A stretch of 64,000 bases of DNA, from positions 62,001-126,000 of the forward strand of contig JABHEG010000042.1 of the NCBI GenBank assembly GCA_018676675.1. The letters are read 5' to 3'. Every line of letters starts with the position of its first letter. Positions within the stretch are counted from its first letter, which is position 1. A model generated the notes under the pieces. That model did not search any database and was not told where the DNA came from. It was given only the letters and a program-made list of their open reading frames with translations. The translations under genes were made by a program, and so were the position numbers. This stretch comes from Lentisphaerota bacterium. Lineage in GTDB: Bacteria; Verrucomicrobiota; Lentisphaeria; Oligosphaerales; JABHEG01. Below are positions 61,318 through 64,000 of the stretch, piece after piece.

Positions 61318-64000
61318 ATGGCACAGATAGACAGAGAGCGGCCGGAAGTTGAAGATGACAGCGCACTGGAGACGCAGGAGTGGCTGGAATCTCTTGACGA
61401 GGTGTTGCTCAGGGATGGTCCCGAGCGGGTACGGTCGCTGTTCGGTGAGTTGTACCGGCATGCCTACAGTCGGGGCGTGCGGCTGCCGTTCAGCGCGAAT
61501 ACCCCTTACATAAACACGATTTCACGGCGGGAGGAGGCACCATTTCCCGGGGCCATCGAGACGGAACAGCGGTTGGAGAACATCGTACGCTGGAACGCAA
61601 TGGCTATGGTCGTTCGGGCGAATCGGGAGGAAGACGGCATTGGGGGGCATATCTCGACTTACGCCTCCGCTGCCACGCTTTACGAGGTCGCCTTCAACCA
61701 CTTCTTCAGGGCCCGCAATGAGGATCATCCCGGGGATCTGGTCTACTTCCAGGGGCATGCATCTCCCGGGATCTATGCTCGAGCCTTTCTGGAAGGGAGG
61801 CTCTCCGTAGAGCGCATTGAGAATTTTCGCCACGAGCACCACAGTGTGCCCGGGCTGCCATCCTATCCTCACCCCTGGCTGATGCCCGATTTTTGGCAGT
61901 TCCCGACCGTCTCGATGGGGCTCGGACCGATCACAGCCATCTATCACGCCCGCTTCATCAAGTATCTGGAGGACCGCGGACTCAAGGAGCCGTCCGACCA
62001 GAAAGTGTGGGCGTTTCTTGGGGATGGGGAGAGCGATGAGCCTGAAACGCTTGGCGCCATCACCCTGGCATCACGGGAGAATCTGGATAACCTGATTTTC
62101 GTGGTCAACTGCAACCTTCAGCGTCTTGACGGACCTGTGCGCGGCAATGGGAAGATCATCCAGGAGTTGGAGGCGGCGTTCCGTGGGGCAGGCTGGAACG
62201 CAATCAAGGTCATCTGGGGGGGAGATTGGGACTCGCTTTTGGCCAGCGACAAGGCGGAACTGCTCACGAAACGCATGGGGGAGGTCGTGGACGGGCAGTA
62301 CCAGAAGTACGTCGTGGAGAGCGGTGATTACTTCCGGCGTGACTTCTTCGGGAAGGACCCGCGACTCCTGGATCTGGTCACCCATCTGTCGGATGAGCAA
62401 CTTCGCACGCTCCGTCGAGGAGGGCACGACAGGGCGAAGATCTATGCAGCGTTCAAAGCTGCTGTAGACCATCAGGGCGCTCCCACGGTCATCCTGGCGA
62501 AGACTATCAAGGGATACGGTCTGGGTGAAGCCGGGGAAGGCAAGAACATTACCCACCAGCAGAAGAAGCTCAATGAACAGGAGCTGAGGGAGTTTCGTTC
62601 ACGTTTTGCCATACCGGTGTCAGACGAAGAGATCGATACGGTTCCGTTCTATCGTCCCCCGGATGACAGCCCTGAGATGGTGTACCTCCAGGAGCGCCGT
62701 CAGGCGCTTGGAGGGTACCTGCCACGTCGATTCCCTTTGGAAACCACGTGGCGAGCTCCGACTGACGATGTGTTTGAGGAATTCTACGGTGGAACAGATG
62801 GGCGCGACGTGTCCACCACAATGGCGTTCGGCAGGATGCTGGCAAAGTTGCTGCGCCACGATGAGTTGGGGAAGTTTGTCGTACCTATCGTTCCGGATGA
62901 AGCGCGAACATTCGGAATGGAAGCGCTTTTCCGGCAATGCGGCATTTACTCTCATCCCGGACAGCTGTATGAGCCGGTTGATCGGGACAATTTGCTGTAC
63001 TATCGGGAGGCGAAAGACGGACAGATACTTGAAGAAGGGATCACTGAGACGGGCTCCCTCTGCTCGTTTATCGCGGCCGGGACGTCCTACTCCAATCATG
63101 GGTTGCCCATGCTTCCTTTTTTCATCTTCTATTCGATGTTTGGTCTTCAACGGGTGGGAGATCTAATCTGGGCTGCTGCAGACAGCCGGTGTAAGGGGTT
63201 CCTGGTTGGCGGAACGTCCGGCCGTACCACGTTGGCTGGTGAAGGACTGCAGCATCAGGATGGCAACAGCCACCTGCTGGCGCTGCCGATTCCCAATATG
63301 CTGGCTTACGATCCCGCGTTTGCGTATGAGATTGCGGTGATCATACAGGATGGCATTTATCGGATGTACGAGGTCGGGGAGGACGTGTTCTATTACGTGA
63401 CCGTCATGAACGAGAATTATCCCCAACCCGCGATGCCGGATGGTGTCCGGGGCGGAATCCTGAAGGGGATGTACAAACTGCGGTCTGGCGAGGGTGTTTC
63501 CGGCCACCACAGAGCTCAACTTCTGGGCAGCGGCGCTATCCTCAACGAGGTGCTGCAGGCCGCGGACATGCTGAAAGAACGGTACGATGTGGCCGCAGAC
63601 GTGTGGTCGGTGACAAGCTACAAGGAGCTGCATCGTGACGGAGCTGACGTCGAGCGGTGGAACATGCTGCACCCGGATGAGGAGCAGCACGTTCCCTACG
63701 TAACCCAGTGTCTTGGCGATGCGGATGGTCCTGTCGTTGCCGCGACTGACTACGTGAAGGCGCTGTCGGACAGTATCAGCCGGTGGGTCCCCGGGGGGCT
63801 GGTCTCTCTGGGGACGGATGGGTTCGGCAGAAGTGATGGCCGAGCCGCGTTGCGTGAGTTCTTCGAGGTGGATGCGAACGCCATCGTCCTCGCGACCCTT
63901 TCTTCGTTTGCCAGGGAGGGGAAGATCGACTCTCAGCTGGTGAAGCAAGCAATGGGCGACCTTGGCATTGATCCCGACAAGCCGAACCCGATGACAACGT
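61318..64000 (+). CDS. aceE: Pyruvate dehydrogenase E1 component, homodimeric type (3' end outside window)
   Basis: 894 residues are visible and the frame is open at the right edge; E. coli AceE has 887, so only a few residues should be missing. It decarboxylates pyruvate with thiamin diphosphate in the pyruvate dehydrogenase complex. The opening has SFANTPYIN-like FSANTPYINTI, then GGHISTYASAATLYEVAFNHFFR, YFQGHASPGIYARAFLEGR, the ThDP/Mg motif WAFLGDGESDEPE...NLDNLIFVVNCNLQRLDGPVRGN, and later GEGLQHQDGNSHLLAL. AAGGA lies 11 bases before ATG 61318. E2/E3 genes would be expected downstream of the window. Confidence 0.95.
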   Translation, partial: MAQIDRERPEVEDDSALETQEWLESLDEVLLRDGPERVRSLFGELYRHAYSRGVRLPFSANTPYINTISRREEAPFPGAIETEQRLENIVRWNAMAMVVRANREEDGIGGHISTYASAATLYEVAFNHFFRARNEDHPGDLVYFQGHASPGIYARAFLEGRLSVERIENFRHEHHSVPGLPSYPHPWLMPDFWQFPTVSMGLGPITAIYHARFIKYLEDRGLKEPSDQKVWAFLGDGESDEPETLGAITLASRENLDNLIFVVNCNLQRLDGPVRGNGKIIQELEAAFRGAGWNAIKVIWGGDWDSLLASDKAELLTKRMGEVVDGQYQKYVVESGDYFRRDFFGKDPRLLDLVTHLSDEQLRTLRRGGHDRAKIYAAFKAAVDHQGAPTVILAKTIKGYGLGEAGEGKNITHQQKKLNEQELREFRSRFAIPVSDEEIDTVPFYRPPDDSPEMVYLQERRQALGGYLPRRFPLETTWRAPTDDVFEEFYGGTDGRDVSTTMAFGRMLAKLLRHDELGKFVVPIVPDEARTFGMEALFRQCGIYSHPGQLYEPVDRDNLLYYREAKDGQILEEGITETGSLCSFIAAGTSYSNHGLPMLPFFIFYSMFGLQRVGDLIWAAADSRCKGFLVGGTSGRTTLAGEGLQHQDGNSHLLALPIPNMLAYDPAFAYEIAVIIQDGIYRMYEVGEDVFYYVTVMNENYPQPAMPDGVRGGILKGMYKLRSGEGVSGHHRAQLLGSGAILNEVLQAADMLKERYDVAADVWSVTSYKELHRDGADVERWNMLHPDEEQHVPYVTQCLGDADGPVVAATDYVKALSDSISRWVPGGLVSLGTDGFGRSDGRAALREFFEVDANAIVLATLSSFAREGKIDSQLVKQAMGDLGIDPDKPNPMTT

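Noticed and set aside
1..64000. CRISPR arrays, tRNA and rRNA genes
   Set aside because: No regularly spaced repeats, no cloverleaf with a GGTTCGAATCC-type arm and no rRNA-like sequence seen in the gaps between genes.

Overview
The window is GC-rich (about 60% by eye) bacterial chromosome. It carries three sulfatases, two heparinase/lyase-like toroid proteins, a DUF4838 protein, two FAD-dependent oxidoreductases of the PF12831 type, a uroporphyrinogen-decarboxylase-like protein, a PQQ-propeller giant and an H-X9-DG pseudopilin. That mix is typical of the Planctomycetes-Verrucomicrobia-Chlamydiae superphylum (Lentisphaerae, Kiritimatiellae or Planctomycetes). The phylum call is an inference from gene content; there is no rRNA in the window.

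Region 1 (1-9629, minus strand) is a heavy-metal efflux module. A CACHE-type histidine kinase and an NtrC-type sigma-54 activator precede a sigma-54-like promoter at 5690-5705. That promoter would drive a receiver-only regulator, a His-rich YHS-like metal protein, two TolC-type outer membrane proteins and a CusB-type adaptor that runs off the left edge. The design resembles ZraSR.

Region 2 (9817-45159) is a polysaccharide/sulfated-glycan catabolic island. It holds a CBM/toroid lyase-like protein, three sulfatases, a glycyl radical enzyme without a nearby activase, a PQQ-propeller protein with a degenerate methyltransferase insert, two FAD oxidoreductases, a GH71/GH99-like lipoprotein, DUF4838, a heparinase-like protein, an M14-type deacylase and a UroD-like protein. 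The island shows decay and rearrangement: a 7-bp duplication frameshifts one sulfatase, a methyltransferase is frameshifted, a pseudopilin has an internal TGA, and there are remnants of a GH16 gene and of a Phd/VapC pair. It also has several non-coding palindromic elements, one of them a 171-bp MITE-like element that supplies a stop codon.

Region 3 (45184-54370) is an arsenosugar biosynthesis cluster. One arm (minus) is DUF547 - aquaglyceroporin - ArsM - GT-C membrane glycosyltransferase - a three-domain glycosyltransferase fusion. The divergent arm (plus) is a CxxC peroxidase-like protein followed by the radical SAM protein ArsS. A fructosamine-kinase-like phosphotransferase lies convergent to it. 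Genes within each arm overlap or nearly touch.

Region 4 (54399-64000) holds a sulfur/methionine operon (CymR-like Rrf2 regulator, MetY, and a MetX-MetW fusion) behind a perfect sigma-70 promoter, an SO_0444-type metal permease with a C-terminal HMA domain, a Gfo/Idh/MocA oxidoreductase, the broken head of another one, and an almost complete aceE (pyruvate dehydrogenase E1) running off the right edge. The methionine operon ends 28 bases from arsS. ArsM and ArsS both consume S-adenosylmethionine, so the neighbourhood may be functional.
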